From NCBI RefSeq assembly GCF_965644225.1, contig NZ_CBFFRJ010000058.1:1-30568 (forward strand): a stretch of 30,568 bases of DNA, given 5' to 3'. The DNA comes from CBFFRJ01 sp965644225. GTDB taxonomy: Bacteria > Pseudomonadota > Gammaproteobacteria > Enterobacterales > Enterobacteriaceae. The notes beneath the pieces are model-generated. The model was not told the origin of the DNA. It ran no database searches and saw only the letters and a list, made by a program, of their open reading frames with translations. Positions 7,569-16,124 of this stretch are shown here, in pieces. Numbering within the stretch: the first letter of the stretch is position 1; each line of letters starts with the position of its first letter. Both the position numbers and the translations under genes were made by a program.

Positions 7569-8543
7569 ATGGAAACGGCGAATTTCCTGGGGCAGCTTAC
7601 GCAGCAGATGATATTGTCTGCCCCGTTATTTTCATTAATTGCGTTAGGTTATTGTCTCGGCCGCTTTGCTGGCTGGCCTGAAGCGGCGAGTGGGGTGTTT
7701 AATCGCTTCTGCTTCTCGGTGGCCTTACCCTGCATGCTGTTTAAAGTGATGAGCAAATTCTACCAAAGCCCGCCGGTGGATATGCGTTTGCTGATTGCTT
7801 ATTTTGGCAGTTGCCTGGCTATCTATATTGTCGGGCGGGTGGTGGCGAAAAGCGTTTTTGGCCTCGACGCCGTCTCAGCATCGGTATTTGGTCTTGGCGG
7901 TATCTTTTCTAACAATGTGATGCTGGGGATCCCGGTCGCCGTTATTCTCCTTGGCCAGGCCAGCCTTGCCTCGGTTGCCCTGGTGCTGGTGTTTAACAGC
8001 CTTATTCTGTGGACTCTGGTGACGGTGTCAGTTGAGTGGGCGCAGAGCGGCAGTTTCTCCTGGAAAGGCATCGGCAAAACCCTGGTCAATGTGCTGCGCA
8101 ATCCGCTGATTATCGGTATTTTCTCAGGCTTTGCCTGGAGTATGACGCACCAGCCCTTGCCGCAGTTTGTCGATGGCCCGGTCACCATGCTCGGGCAAAT
8201 TGCCGCGCCGCTAACTCTGGTGACGCTGGGCATGAGCCTCTCACACTATAAAATCAGCCAGGGTCTGCGGGAAAGCGCCGCCATTTGTCTGATTAAGCTG
8301 GTGCTGATGCCGGGGCTTATCTGGGCAATTGCGTATGCATTGCACCTGCCGCAGCAGGAGAGTCAGGTCGTGGTCCTGCTGGGCTCTATGGCCGTCGGCG
8401 TGAACGTCTACTTAATGGCGCAGAAATTCAAAGTGCTGCAGGGGGCGACGGCAACCAGCATGCTGATTTCCACCCTCCTGTCGACCCTCACGACCCCGCT
8501 ATTAATGATCATGATGACCCGCTTTTATCCGGCGTGGCCATAG
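7569..8543 (+). CDS. AEC-family (auxin efflux carrier/MdcF-like) permease
   Basis: This 324-residue protein has about ten hydrophobic helices. The pattern of an N-terminal ALGYCLGR, a conserved FSNNVMLGIPV in the middle of the first half and TLGMSLS at the start of the second half is typical of the AEC family (E. coli YfdV, Klebsiella MdcF). Members carry malate, malonate, lactate or similar organic acids. The substrate cannot be fixed from sequence. The gene is alone between two hairpins and starts at ATG 7569 behind AAGGATGG-like sequence. It lies between the chemoreceptor and the succinated-thiol cluster, but no operon link is seen. Confidence 0.88.
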   Translation: METANFLGQLTQQMILSAPLFSLIALGYCLGRFAGWPEAASGVFNRFCFSVALPCMLFKVMSKFYQSPPVDMRLLIAYFGSCLAIYIVGRVVAKSVFGLDAVSASVFGLGGIFSNNVMLGIPVAVILLGQASLASVALVLVFNSLILWTLVTVSVEWAQSGSFSWKGIGKTLVNVLRNPLIIGIFSGFAWSMTHQPLPQFVDGPVTMLGQIAAPLTLVTLGMSLSHYKISQGLRESAAICLIKLVLMPGLIWAIAYALHLPQQESQVVVLLGSMAVGVNVYLMAQKFKVLQGATATSMLISTLLSTLTTPLLMIMMTRFYPAWP

Positions 8544-8548
8544 ATTGC

Positions 8549-8570
8549 CAGGGCACGAATATGTGCCCTG
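8549..8570 (+). terminator. Terminator-like hairpin after the AEC permease
   Basis: CAGGGCAC (8549-8556) pairs perfectly with GTGCCCTG (8563-8570) around a six-base loop, followed by TTAAAA. The stem is good and the T-run weak. The following 8571-8812 stretch holds the promoter region of the ABC operon. It is A/T-rich near 8740-8780, and I found no convincing operator. Confidence 0.55.
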
Positions 8571-8812
8571 TTAAAACCCCATTCCGGCCCTCCGCCTGCC
8601 ACGTGCGCCCTTACCGCTGACACCCCGTCACACCGCTTGCCTCCTTGTTGCAACTGGCTTATTCAATTCCTGGCATTGCTTTTCTGGTTTTATTGGTTCC
8701 CTCATATTGCCCACTCAACCAGAATGACCATTACAAAATATATTCCGTCACATGCCTTGTTATTTAATTTTGCCAGCCCGCCTGAGGTTAATTTTGGGGA
8801 CAGAAAAACGAA

Positions 8813-9706
8813 ATGAAAAAACACAGCATCATCGCCTTATTGTTGGCAGTGAGTGGGAGCCAGCAGGTTATTGCTGCCGAGCAAACTGTCCCGGCAAAAA
8901 ATAACTTTACCGTCTCGGCCAGTGAAACATTAAAAGCAAAACTCCCGGCGGACATTCAGCAGCGTGGATATATTGTTGCCGGAACCAACCCGAATACGCC
9001 GCCAACCACCTTTTATCAGGAAGATAATAAAACGCTGGCCGGACGTGAAATCGATATTATGAGCGCGGTGGCTGAACGCCTTGGCGTTAAAGTGCAGTGG
9101 CACGACACTGGCGGCTTCGATAACATCATCCCCGGTCTTAAATCAGGCCGCTATGACGTCGCCCTGTCTAATATTAACGCCACGCAAAAACGCCTCGAGC
9201 AGGTAGATTTTGTCAGTTACTACGACGCATCGCGCTTAGGCGTCATTTCCCGTAAAGATGCCAATATTCCTGCCTTCACTGAACTGACGCAGGTATGCGG
9301 CAAAGAGATTGGCGCCGGGTCCGGCACCACCCAGATTAACCGTCTCAATGAAGCCAGCAAAGCCTGTGAAGCGCAGGGTAAGCCGCCGATTAATGTCGCC
9401 ATCTTCCCGGACCGTCCGGCAGGTGTGCAGGCGGTAGTCAGCGGTCGCGTACCTATGTTCTTTGGCCCTTATGAAGGACTGACCTGGCAGGTGAAGACCG
9501 TTAAGCCACTGACCATGTCCGGGCAAATCAGCGTCAACGATGCGCCGGTTTCCATTGCTTTCCCGAAAGACTCCGGACTGGAAGAGGCCGTCCAGGCTGC
9601 GCTGAATTCGCTTATCCAGGACGGTACCTATCAAAAGATTCTGGACCACTGGTCTATTGGCTTTGGCGCAGTGAAAGAGTCGAAACGTAATCAGGACATT
9701 TTCTAA
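8813..9706 (+). CDS. Polar amino acid-type ABC transporter, substrate-binding protein (YxeM-like)
   Basis: This 297-residue periplasmic binding protein (SBP family 3) begins with a Sec signal peptide (MKKHSIIALLLAVSGSQQVIA, cleaved after AIAA-like IAA). The mature part has the family pattern GYIVAGTNPNTPPTTF, REIDIMSAVAERLGV and YDVALSNINATQKR. The family binds amino acids and their derivatives. It has no lipobox cysteine, as expected for a Gram-negative protein. Its stop overlaps the permease ATG (TAATG), so the three ABC genes are one translational unit. Given the enzymes downstream and opposite, an S-succinated or otherwise N-/S-substituted amino acid is the likely ligand (inference). The start is fixed by the signal peptide; GGGGACAG lies upstream. 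Confidence 0.9.
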   Translation: MKKHSIIALLLAVSGSQQVIAAEQTVPAKNNFTVSASETLKAKLPADIQQRGYIVAGTNPNTPPTTFYQEDNKTLAGREIDIMSAVAERLGVKVQWHDTGGFDNIIPGLKSGRYDVALSNINATQKRLEQVDFVSYYDASRLGVISRKDANIPAFTELTQVCGKEIGAGSGTTQINRLNEASKACEAQGKPPINVAIFPDRPAGVQAVVSGRVPMFFGPYEGLTWQVKTVKPLTMSGQISVNDAPVSIAFPKDSGLEEAVQAALNSLIQDGTYQKILDHWSIGFGAVKESKRNQDIF

Positions 9707-10632
9707 TGCCACACTCCACACCTCAGGCTTCTCAGGACGCACTGCGCATCATCGGAAAACGCTATTACGGACGCTGGTTTAGCGCGCTGGTGGTGTTGCT
9801 GATGCTCGTCGGGTTGCTGCACTCCATCTTTAACAACCCGCGTTTTGAATGGCATGTGGTGGCGGAGAGTTTTACCGAAAGCTCCATTATCAGCGGCGTG
9901 CTGATGACCCTCCAGCTCACGGCCATCTCCGTGGTGCTGGGCTTTGCCGGCGGCACGGTGCTGGCGTTAATGCGCCTCTCCTCCAACCCGGTGCTGGTGG
10001 CGGTCAGCTGGGGATACACCTGGTTCTTCCGTGGTGTGCCAATGCTGGTGCAACTGTTCCTCTGGTACAACATCGCCGCGCTTTATCCGACGATTTCATT
10101 GAGCCTGCCAGGGACTGGCGAACTCTTCAGCGCCTCTGCTAATGCGCTGATTAGCCCCTTTAGTGCGGCCGTCATCGCGCTGGTGATGCACCAGTCGGCC
10201 TATGCGGCAGAAATTATTCGTGCAGGCATCCAGAGTGTGGGTAACGGTCAACTGGAAGCCGCCCGCGCTCTGGGCTATACCCGCAGCCAGATCTTCCGGC
10301 ATACGGTACTGCCGCAGGCAATGCGCGCCATTTTGCCGCCAGCGGGAAACGAAGTGATTGGTCAGTTGAAAACCACTGCGGTGGTTTCGGTTATCTCATT
10401 ACAGGATGTGCTCTACTCGGCGCAAATTATCTACCAGCGCACCTATGAAGTGATCCCGCTGCTGCTGGTGGCGACCTTATGGTACCTGTTATTGACCTCG
10501 GTGCTCTCCGTTGGCCAGTTTTACGTTGAACGTTATTTTGCCCGTGGGGCGAAGCGTCAGACGGCGAAAGTCTGGTTCGCCCGCAGGCTGCCGGTCTACC
10601 TGTTCAATGCAAGGAGAGTGAACAATGGCTGA
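9706..10632 (+). CDS. Polar amino acid-type ABC transporter, permease (YxeN-like)
   Basis: This 308-residue inner-membrane protein is a HisM/GlnP-type permease. The cytoplasmic coupling motif EAARALGYTRSQIFRHTVLP (EAA loop) is clear, and YTWFFRGVPMLVQLF is the classic segment of this family. It is longer than the usual 220-residue permeases because of an N-terminal extension of about 60 residues with one extra hydrophobic helix and a basic C-terminal tail. The ATG at 9706 shares one base with the previous stop, and its last eight bases overlap the ATPase gene. It forms the membrane channel for the substrate delivered by the 8813-9706 product. Confidence 0.92.
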   Translation: MPHSTPQASQDALRIIGKRYYGRWFSALVVLLMLVGLLHSIFNNPRFEWHVVAESFTESSIISGVLMTLQLTAISVVLGFAGGTVLALMRLSSNPVLVAVSWGYTWFFRGVPMLVQLFLWYNIAALYPTISLSLPGTGELFSASANALISPFSAAVIALVMHQSAYAAEIIRAGIQSVGNGQLEAARALGYTRSQIFRHTVLPQAMRAILPPAGNEVIGQLKTTAVVSVISLQDVLYSAQIIYQRTYEVIPLLLVATLWYLLLTSVLSVGQFYVERYFARGAKRQTAKVWFARRLPVYLFNARRVNNG

Positions 10633-11386
10633 GGCTATCGAACTTCGTAATATCACCAAACGCTTCGGCACCCAGACCGTGGTGGATGCGGTTGACCTGG
10701 ACGTGGATGCCGGGTCAGTCACGGTGATCCTCGGGCCCTCTGGTTCCGGTAAATCCACGCTGCTGCGCTGCATTAATCATCTGGAAAAACTGGATGCGGG
10801 GACCATTCGCATCGGCGGTAATCTGGTGGGGTATGAGCAAAAAGGCCAGGCGCTGTATGAGGTGAGCGACAGTAAAATCGCCGCCCAGCGCAGCCGCATT
10901 GGGATGGTGTTCCAGCAATTTAATCTGTTTGCCCACCGTACCGTCCTGCAAAACATCATCGACGCCCCCATTCGCGTGAAGCAGCAACCGCGCGCCGTGG
11001 CGGTGGCCAAAGCCCGCCAGTTGCTCCAGCAGGTGGGGTTATCCGGGCGTGAAAACGACTGGCCGCAACAGCTCTCCGGCGGTCAACAGCAGCGCGTTGC
11101 CATTGCCCGCGCCCTGGCGATGGATCCGGAAGTGATGCTCTTTGACGAACCAACCTCCGCCCTTGACCCTGAGCTGGTGGGCGAAGTATTGCAGGTTATC
11201 AAAGGATTAGCGCACTCCGGGATAACCATGGTGATTGTGACCCATGAAATCGGCTTTGCCCGCGAAGTGGCAGACAATATCGTCTTTATGGAGTCCGGCA
11301 AAATCATTGCTTCCGGCCCGGCGCGTCAGGTGCTGGAAGAGAACGCCAATGCCCGCGTGACCCACTTCCTTTCAACGGTTCTGTAA
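10625..11386 (+). CDS. Polar amino acid-type ABC transporter, ATPase (YxeO-like)
   Basis: This 253-residue ATPase has Walker A GPSGSGKST near residue 38, the signature LSGGQQQRVAIARAL, Walker B VMLFDEPTSALDPE and the H-loop VTHE. It is a GlnQ/HisP-class energiser, and every catalytic motif is present. The ATG at 10625 sits behind AAGGAGAG and overlaps the permease stop. Its own stop (TAA 11384-11386) directly abuts the ATG of the molybdoenzyme with no gap, so import and the reductase are produced from one message. Confidence 0.95.
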   Translation: MAEAIELRNITKRFGTQTVVDAVDLDVDAGSVTVILGPSGSGKSTLLRCINHLEKLDAGTIRIGGNLVGYEQKGQALYEVSDSKIAAQRSRIGMVFQQFNLFAHRTVLQNIIDAPIRVKQQPRAVAVAKARQLLQQVGLSGRENDWPQQLSGGQQQRVAIARALAMDPEVMLFDEPTSALDPELVGEVLQVIKGLAHSGITMVIVTHEIGFAREVADNIVFMESGKIIASGPARQVLEENANARVTHFLSTVL

Positions 11387-13687
11387 ATGTCCGCTCCGGT
11401 TATTCATAGCTCCCATTGGGGAGCCTTTACCGCTCAACGTCGTGAAAAAGAACTGACCATCGTCCCCTTTGCCGCCGACCCGGATCCCAGCCCGCTGCTG
11501 GAAAATCTCACTGATGCGTTAACCCACTCAGCCAGGGTCACTCAGCCGATGGTGCGACGGGGCTGGCTGGAAAATGGCCCCGGTCCGGATGAGCGGCGCG
11601 GGGCGGATGAATACATAGCCATTAGCTGGGAGCAGGCGATTGAGCTTGCCGCAGGCGAGCTCTCCCGGGTGGCCGAACAATTTGGTCCGCAGGCGATCTT
11701 TGGCGGCTCTTATGGCTGGTCGAGCGCCGGGCGTTTTCACCATGCGCAAAGCCAGGTTCATCGCTTTCTCAACACTACGGTTGGGGGCTATGTTCGTTCC
11801 GTCTGGTCCTACAGTTCTGCGGCGGCTTCGGTCATTTTGCCGCACATTGTCGCCCCGCAGGATGAGATCTCCCGCCGCGGCGTGAGCTGGCGGGAAATCG
11901 CCGAACATAGCGACATTATTCTCGCGTTTGGCGGTCTGGCGCTGAAAAATTCCCAGGTTGCCAGCGGTGGTTTGAGTGAACATACCGAACGTGGCTATAT
12001 GCAACAGGCCGCCCGTCGCGGGGCGAGCTTTATCTCCGTCAGCCCGTTGCGTAGCGACCTGCCCGCCGAAGCGGCCGGTGAGTGGCTGCCGGTAACTCCT
12101 GGCACCGATGCGGCGTTGATCCTCGCTCTGTTGCACACCCTTTATCAGCAGGGACTGACGGACGAGGCTTTTCTGGCGCGTTACTGCACCGGATGGCCGA
12201 CGCTGGTGCGCTATTTCCAGGGCGAAGCTGATGGCATTGTGCGTGATGCCCGCTGGGCTGAAGCCATTTGTGGTCTCCCGGCGACGGAGATTGTGACCCT
12301 GGCGCAGCGGCTACATGGCCAGCGTGTGCTGGTCACGGTGGCGCATGCGTTACAGCGTGCCCAGCATGGCGAACAGCCGGTATGGCTTGGGCTGGTGCTG
12401 GCATCCGCTCTCGGGCAACCGGGCCTGCCCGGCGGGGGCTATACCTATGCGCTCGGGGCGCTGGGCCATTATGGCAAGGCGTTTAACCGGGTCTCTTTTC
12501 CCTCGCTGCCGCAGGGGAAAAACGGCGTGGAGGCGTTTATTCCGGTGGCGCGCATTGCTGACATGCTGCTGCACCCCGGTGAGCCGTTTCAGTTTAACGG
12601 CGTGGAGCATCGCTATCCGCATATCAAACTGGCGTGGTGGGCCGGGGGGAATCCGTTCCATCATCACCAGGATCTTGCGCGGCTGCGGCGGGCGTTTTGC
12701 CGTCTTGATACCTTAATCGTCCATGAACATAGCCTGACGGCCACCGCGCGCCATGCGGATTTGATCCTGCCCGCCACCATGACCCTGGAGCGGGAGGATG
12801 TGGGCGGAGCCCCCACCGATCGCCATCTTTTTGCCATGCATCCGGTGGCGCAACCCCAGGCTGAGGCCCGGGACGATTTTGCTATCTTTCGCGATATTGC
12901 CGCTAGGCTGGGCAAAGAAGAGGCCTTTACCGAAGGGCGTAATGTACGTGAGTGGTTACAACATCTGTACCAGCAGATGCAGCAAAAACTGGCGGAGATA
13001 GACCACCAGGTGCCGGACTTTGACGTCTTCTGGCAGCAGGGGGTTTTAACCCTGCCGCAGGTGGATGATGGCGGACGTTTGCTGCGCCGTTTTCGTGCTG
13101 ATCCGCTTGCCAGCCCACTGCCGACGCCGGACGGTAAAATCCAGATTTTCTCTGCCACGATTGACAGTTTTGCTTATGCTGACTGCCCCGGTCATCCGGT
13201 GTGGCGTGAGCCGGACGAGCAGCCGACTGCCTTGCATCCGCTCTGGCTTATCGCCAATCAGCCCGCCACGCGGCTGCATAGCCAACTGGATTACGCCCGG
13301 CACAGCGCGAAGCATAAACAGCAGGGTAAAGAGGTCTGTCTGATGCACCCGGAGGATGCGGCAGCGCGGGGTATTAGCGAGGGGGATGTCGTGATGCTGC
13401 ATAACGCCCGGGGGGCGCTGCTGGCCGCGGTCAATCTGTCGCGGGACATTAAACCCGGCGTGGTGCAACTCCCGACCGGCGCCTGGTATGACCCGGTTGA
13501 TCCCCTGGCCGAACGTCCGTTGTGCCGTCACGGCAACCCAAATGTGCTCACCCGTGACAAGGGAACCTCGGCGCTTGGACAGGGATGCAGCGGGCAGATT
13601 ACGGTGATTCAGGCTGCCCGTTTTACCGGTGATGTCGGGCCGGTTCAGGCCTGGTCGCCGATTATCCCAGCAGAAAATCGCGAATAG
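11387..13687 (+). CDS. Molybdopterin oxidoreductase, BisC/TorZ (DMSO reductase) type, cytoplasmic
   Basis: This 766-residue protein belongs to the DMSO-reductase family, in the BisC/TorZ branch that reduces S- or N-oxides with a bis-MGD cofactor. The motif GSYGWSSAGRFHHAQ (about residues 107-121) carries the expected Mo-ligand serine, Ser113, and the C-terminal domain has the molybdopterin-dinucleotide binding segments (LIANQPATRLHSQLD, RHGNPNVLTRDKGTSALGQG). No twin-arginine signal and no N-terminal FeS cysteine motif are present, so it should be soluble and cytoplasmic like biotin sulfoxide reductase. It starts directly after the ABC ATPase stop. Its 3' end overlaps the 3' end of the opposite operon by 26 bases. 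A role in reducing an S-oxide of the imported thioether is inferred; BisC itself is the closest alternative, but its genomic partners would then make little sense. Confidence 0.88.
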   Translation: MSAPVIHSSHWGAFTAQRREKELTIVPFAADPDPSPLLENLTDALTHSARVTQPMVRRGWLENGPGPDERRGADEYIAISWEQAIELAAGELSRVAEQFGPQAIFGGSYGWSSAGRFHHAQSQVHRFLNTTVGGYVRSVWSYSSAAASVILPHIVAPQDEISRRGVSWREIAEHSDIILAFGGLALKNSQVASGGLSEHTERGYMQQAARRGASFISVSPLRSDLPAEAAGEWLPVTPGTDAALILALLHTLYQQGLTDEAFLARYCTGWPTLVRYFQGEADGIVRDARWAEAICGLPATEIVTLAQRLHGQRVLVTVAHALQRAQHGEQPVWLGLVLASALGQPGLPGGGYTYALGALGHYGKAFNRVSFPSLPQGKNGVEAFIPVARIADMLLHPGEPFQFNGVEHRYPHIKLAWWAGGNPFHHHQDLARLRRAFCRLDTLIVHEHSLTATARHADLILPATMTLEREDVGGAPTDRHLFAMHPVAQPQAEARDDFAIFRDIAARLGKEEAFTEGRNVREWLQHLYQQMQQKLAEIDHQVPDFDVFWQQGVLTLPQVDDGGRLLRRFRADPLASPLPTPDGKIQIFSATIDSFAYADCPGHPVWREPDEQPTALHPLWLIANQPATRLHSQLDYARHSAKHKQQGKEVCLMHPEDAAARGISEGDVVMLHNARGALLAAVNLSRDIKPGVVQLPTGAWYDPVDPLAERPLCRHGNPNVLTRDKGTSALGQGCSGQITVIQAARFTGDVGPVQAWSPIIPAENRE

Positions 13688-14972
13688 CCTGTAGATCCTC
13701 CACCGTTTGCAGACGGGTCTGTTTTAGCCAGCGATCGCGGGTTGGCTTATCGGCATCGGGCAGGCACCGGCGGAGCTTTTCGCTCAGATCCACCCCCTGA
13801 GCCAGCAGCGCCTGGCGCGTTATGTGGCTTATCAACTGCTCACCGTTATGCAACTGCAGCGTCAGGCGATGAAAGCGTGCGCCGGGGTTTTGCGCATCCG
13901 GCGGGGCGGATAAATCCTCACTGCGGGTAACCCGGGCGGCCAGCTCAGCGGTGAGCGGGTCAACGCGCCGGGCATCGAAGCGGGGCAGCGCCAGCTCTCC
14001 TCGTCGCAGGCACTCGGCAATGACATATTCGAGACTAAATCGGGCTTCGGTGCCGGTAGTGGGCTGGCGGACAAAGGCCGCCACATCCCCGCCGGGAGGA
14101 AACGCGATATCGATATGCGCTATTGCCTGGATAAGGTCGTCCGTTTCCTTACCTGCTGCCCGCCACTGGTGATGCAGGCGCAGCGCCGCCAGGGCAGCGC
14201 CATGGGTGCCGCTACAGGTGGGCCACGGTTTGAATTCAAGACCCGGCGTGATAATGCGCCACGGTAATCCCCATGCCTGGGGCAGTTTTTGCGGCTCCTG
14301 GGTATTGGGGCTGTAGGCGTTGAGAAAGCTCTCCAGCGTACCCGCGGTCGATGCCTTAACCCCGTGCAGGGCGAGCTGGACGGCGCTGACCGCTGCGCGT
14401 GCGGCAAGACCCGCATGCAGTGGTTTAATGTCGGAACCAAACTGTATGCGCAGCCCGGCTGACTGGGTGGCGGCGATAGCCAGGATTGTCGCCGTTTGCG
14501 TCGTTGTGGCCCCCATAAGCCTGGCGCCTGCGGCTGCGGCGGCGATAACGCCCAGGGTACTGGTGCTGTGAAACCCTTGCAGATAATGGCCGCTTCCCAC
14601 CGCCAGCCCGAGTCGACCGGCGGTCTCCACACCCACCACAAAGGCATCCAGCAGGCGTTGAGGATCATCGCTGCCCAACGCCAGCAGGGTCGGCAAAATG
14701 ACCGTGCCAGGGTGACCGCGAAAGTCCGGATGGTAATCATCAAAATCGAGCGCATGCCCGCAGTAGCCCAGGCGCAGGGCGCGCGATTGTGGATCGTCGC
14801 CGGGCCAGACGGCGCGAACCGTCTCCCGCGTGGCGTCCGGCAGGCTGCCGTTGACCACCGGTAAGGCGACGGCGAAGAAATCCAGCACACCTTGTCTGGC
14901 CTGCTCGCGGGCGGCCTCGTCAGGCTCGCTGGTGGCTATCAGCCTGGCGACCTCTGCCGTCAGATGGCTCAT
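13662..14972 (-). CDS. MmgE/PrpD-family protein (YxeQ-like)
   Basis: This 436-residue protein is a member of the MmgE/PrpD family, which includes 2-methylcitrate dehydratase, cis-aconitate decarboxylase and iminodisuccinate epimerase. Family features seen are HALDFDDYH near residue 90 followed by GHPGTVILPTLLALG, and LEFKPWPTCSGTHGA in the middle. The length is that of B. subtilis YxeQ. It is the last gene of the minus-strand operon; its ATG overlaps the deacylase stop by four bases. YxeQ has no proven role in succinated-cysteine disposal. Since a relative epimerises iminodisuccinate at a succinyl carbon, epimerisation of N-acetyl-S-(2-succino)cysteine is an attractive guess. Confidence 0.88.
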   Translation of the reverse strand: MSHLTAEVARLIATSEPDEAAREQARQGVLDFFAVALPVVNGSLPDATRETVRAVWPGDDPQSRALRLGYCGHALDFDDYHPDFRGHPGTVILPTLLALGSDDPQRLLDAFVVGVETAGRLGLAVGSGHYLQGFHSTSTLGVIAAAAAGARLMGATTTQTATILAIAATQSAGLRIQFGSDIKPLHAGLAARAAVSAVQLALHGVKASTAGTLESFLNAYSPNTQEPQKLPQAWGLPWRIITPGLEFKPWPTCSGTHGAALAALRLHHQWRAAGKETDDLIQAIAHIDIAFPPGGDVAAFVRQPTTGTEARFSLEYVIAECLRRGELALPRFDARRVDPLTAELAARVTRSEDLSAPPDAQNPGARFHRLTLQLHNGEQLISHITRQALLAQGVDLSEKLRRCLPDADKPTRDRWLKQTRLQTVEDLQAIRDFLLG

Positions 14973-16114
14973 GCTTTTGCCTCTTCCAGCGTGGCGAGGG
15001 CCAGCTGCGCCAGCCAGTCAGCGGTCGGATAGAGGGCGGCATCATCGACGCGAAATTGCGGATGGTGAAGGGCGAAGGGGCCTCCGGAGCCAATCATGAT
15101 AAACGCGCCAGGCAACTGCTGCTGGTAGAAGGCAAAGTCCTCGCCAATCGGATTAGCAGGAATGCGCCGGACTTCAAAACCTGCCTGTTCGCCGGTTTTT
15201 AGCGCAAGGTTGACCCAGTCTGCGCTGTTGACCACCGAGGGGGGGCCAGGCTGCCAGTCGAGCTCGATTTCAGCGGCAAAGGCCGTGGCGAGACCTTGTA
15301 TCACCTCACGTATACGGCGCTCGATGTTTTCGCGCACGGTCTGGCTGAAGGTGCGTACCGTGCCTTCCAGCCAGGCCGTGTCGGGAATGACATTCCAGGT
15401 ACTGCCGCTGTGCACCTGGGTAATCGAAAGCACGGCGTTTTCGCTGGAGTCGATATTACGGCTGATCAAGGTTTGCAGGGCGCTTATCAACTGCCCGGCA
15501 ATGATAATGGGATCGTTGCCTTCATGAGGGCGCGCCGCATGGCTGCCGGTTCCGGTGATATTAATGCGAAAACGGTCGACGCCCGCGGTCAGCGCCCCGG
15601 CTTTGCTTCCCATCACCCCAACCGGGAGCGCGGGGTCATTATGAATACCAAAAATAGCCGTCGCCCCGTCCAGTGCGCCAGCGGCAATCAGCGCGGGCGC
15701 GCCCTGGCCGGTCTCTTCGGCTGGCTGGAACAGAATGCGCACCCGTCCTGCGAGCGTCGCTTCCTGGGCTTTGAGTAAGATTGCCGCCCCAAGCGCCGCC
15801 GAGGAGTGAAAATCATGACCGCAGGCATGCATCACCCCTGGGTGCTCAGAGCTGTATGCGACTCCCGATTTTTCCTCAATCGGCAGGGCGTCAATATCGG
15901 CACGCAGCACCACTAAAGGCCCGGCGTTCTGCCCACCAATCTCCACCACCAGACCGGTGGGTAAATCCAGCGGCAGAATAGCGATTTGATTCTGTTCCAG
16001 TACGCGGCGCAGCCGGGCGGTAGTGGCAAATTCTTCGTTTGAGAGTTCAGGGAAACGGTGCAGTTCGTGACGAAATTCGGTGAGCCGGCGGGCTAAATCA
16101 TGGGTATCTGTCAT
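14969..16114 (-). CDS. M20 family amidohydrolase / N-acyl amino acid deacylase (YxeP-like)
   Basis: This 381-residue metallo-amidohydrolase of the M20D (hippuricase/IAA-amino acid hydrolase) group has the metal-site motifs HACGHDFHSSAALGAA and EETGQGAPALI, and a dimerisation domain beginning GVDRFRINITGTGSHAARPHEG. In the yxe pathway YxeP removes the acetyl group from N-acetylcysteine; the fit in family, length and operon position is good. The stop overlaps the MmgE/PrpD ATG by four bases, and the start lies about 10 bases after the acetyltransferase stop. Residues for two divalent metals are all present. Other N-acyl amino acids remain possible substrates. Confidence 0.9.
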   Translation of the reverse strand: MTDTHDLARRLTEFRHELHRFPELSNEEFATTARLRRVLEQNQIAILPLDLPTGLVVEIGGQNAGPLVVLRADIDALPIEEKSGVAYSSEHPGVMHACGHDFHSSAALGAAILLKAQEATLAGRVRILFQPAEETGQGAPALIAAGALDGATAIFGIHNDPALPVGVMGSKAGALTAGVDRFRINITGTGSHAARPHEGNDPIIIAGQLISALQTLISRNIDSSENAVLSITQVHSGSTWNVIPDTAWLEGTVRTFSQTVRENIERRIREVIQGLATAFAAEIELDWQPGPPSVVNSADWVNLALKTGEQAGFEVRRIPANPIGEDFAFYQQQLPGAFIMIGSGGPFALHHPQFRVDDAALYPTADWLAQLALATLEEAKA

Positions 16115-16124
16115 AGTTTACTCG

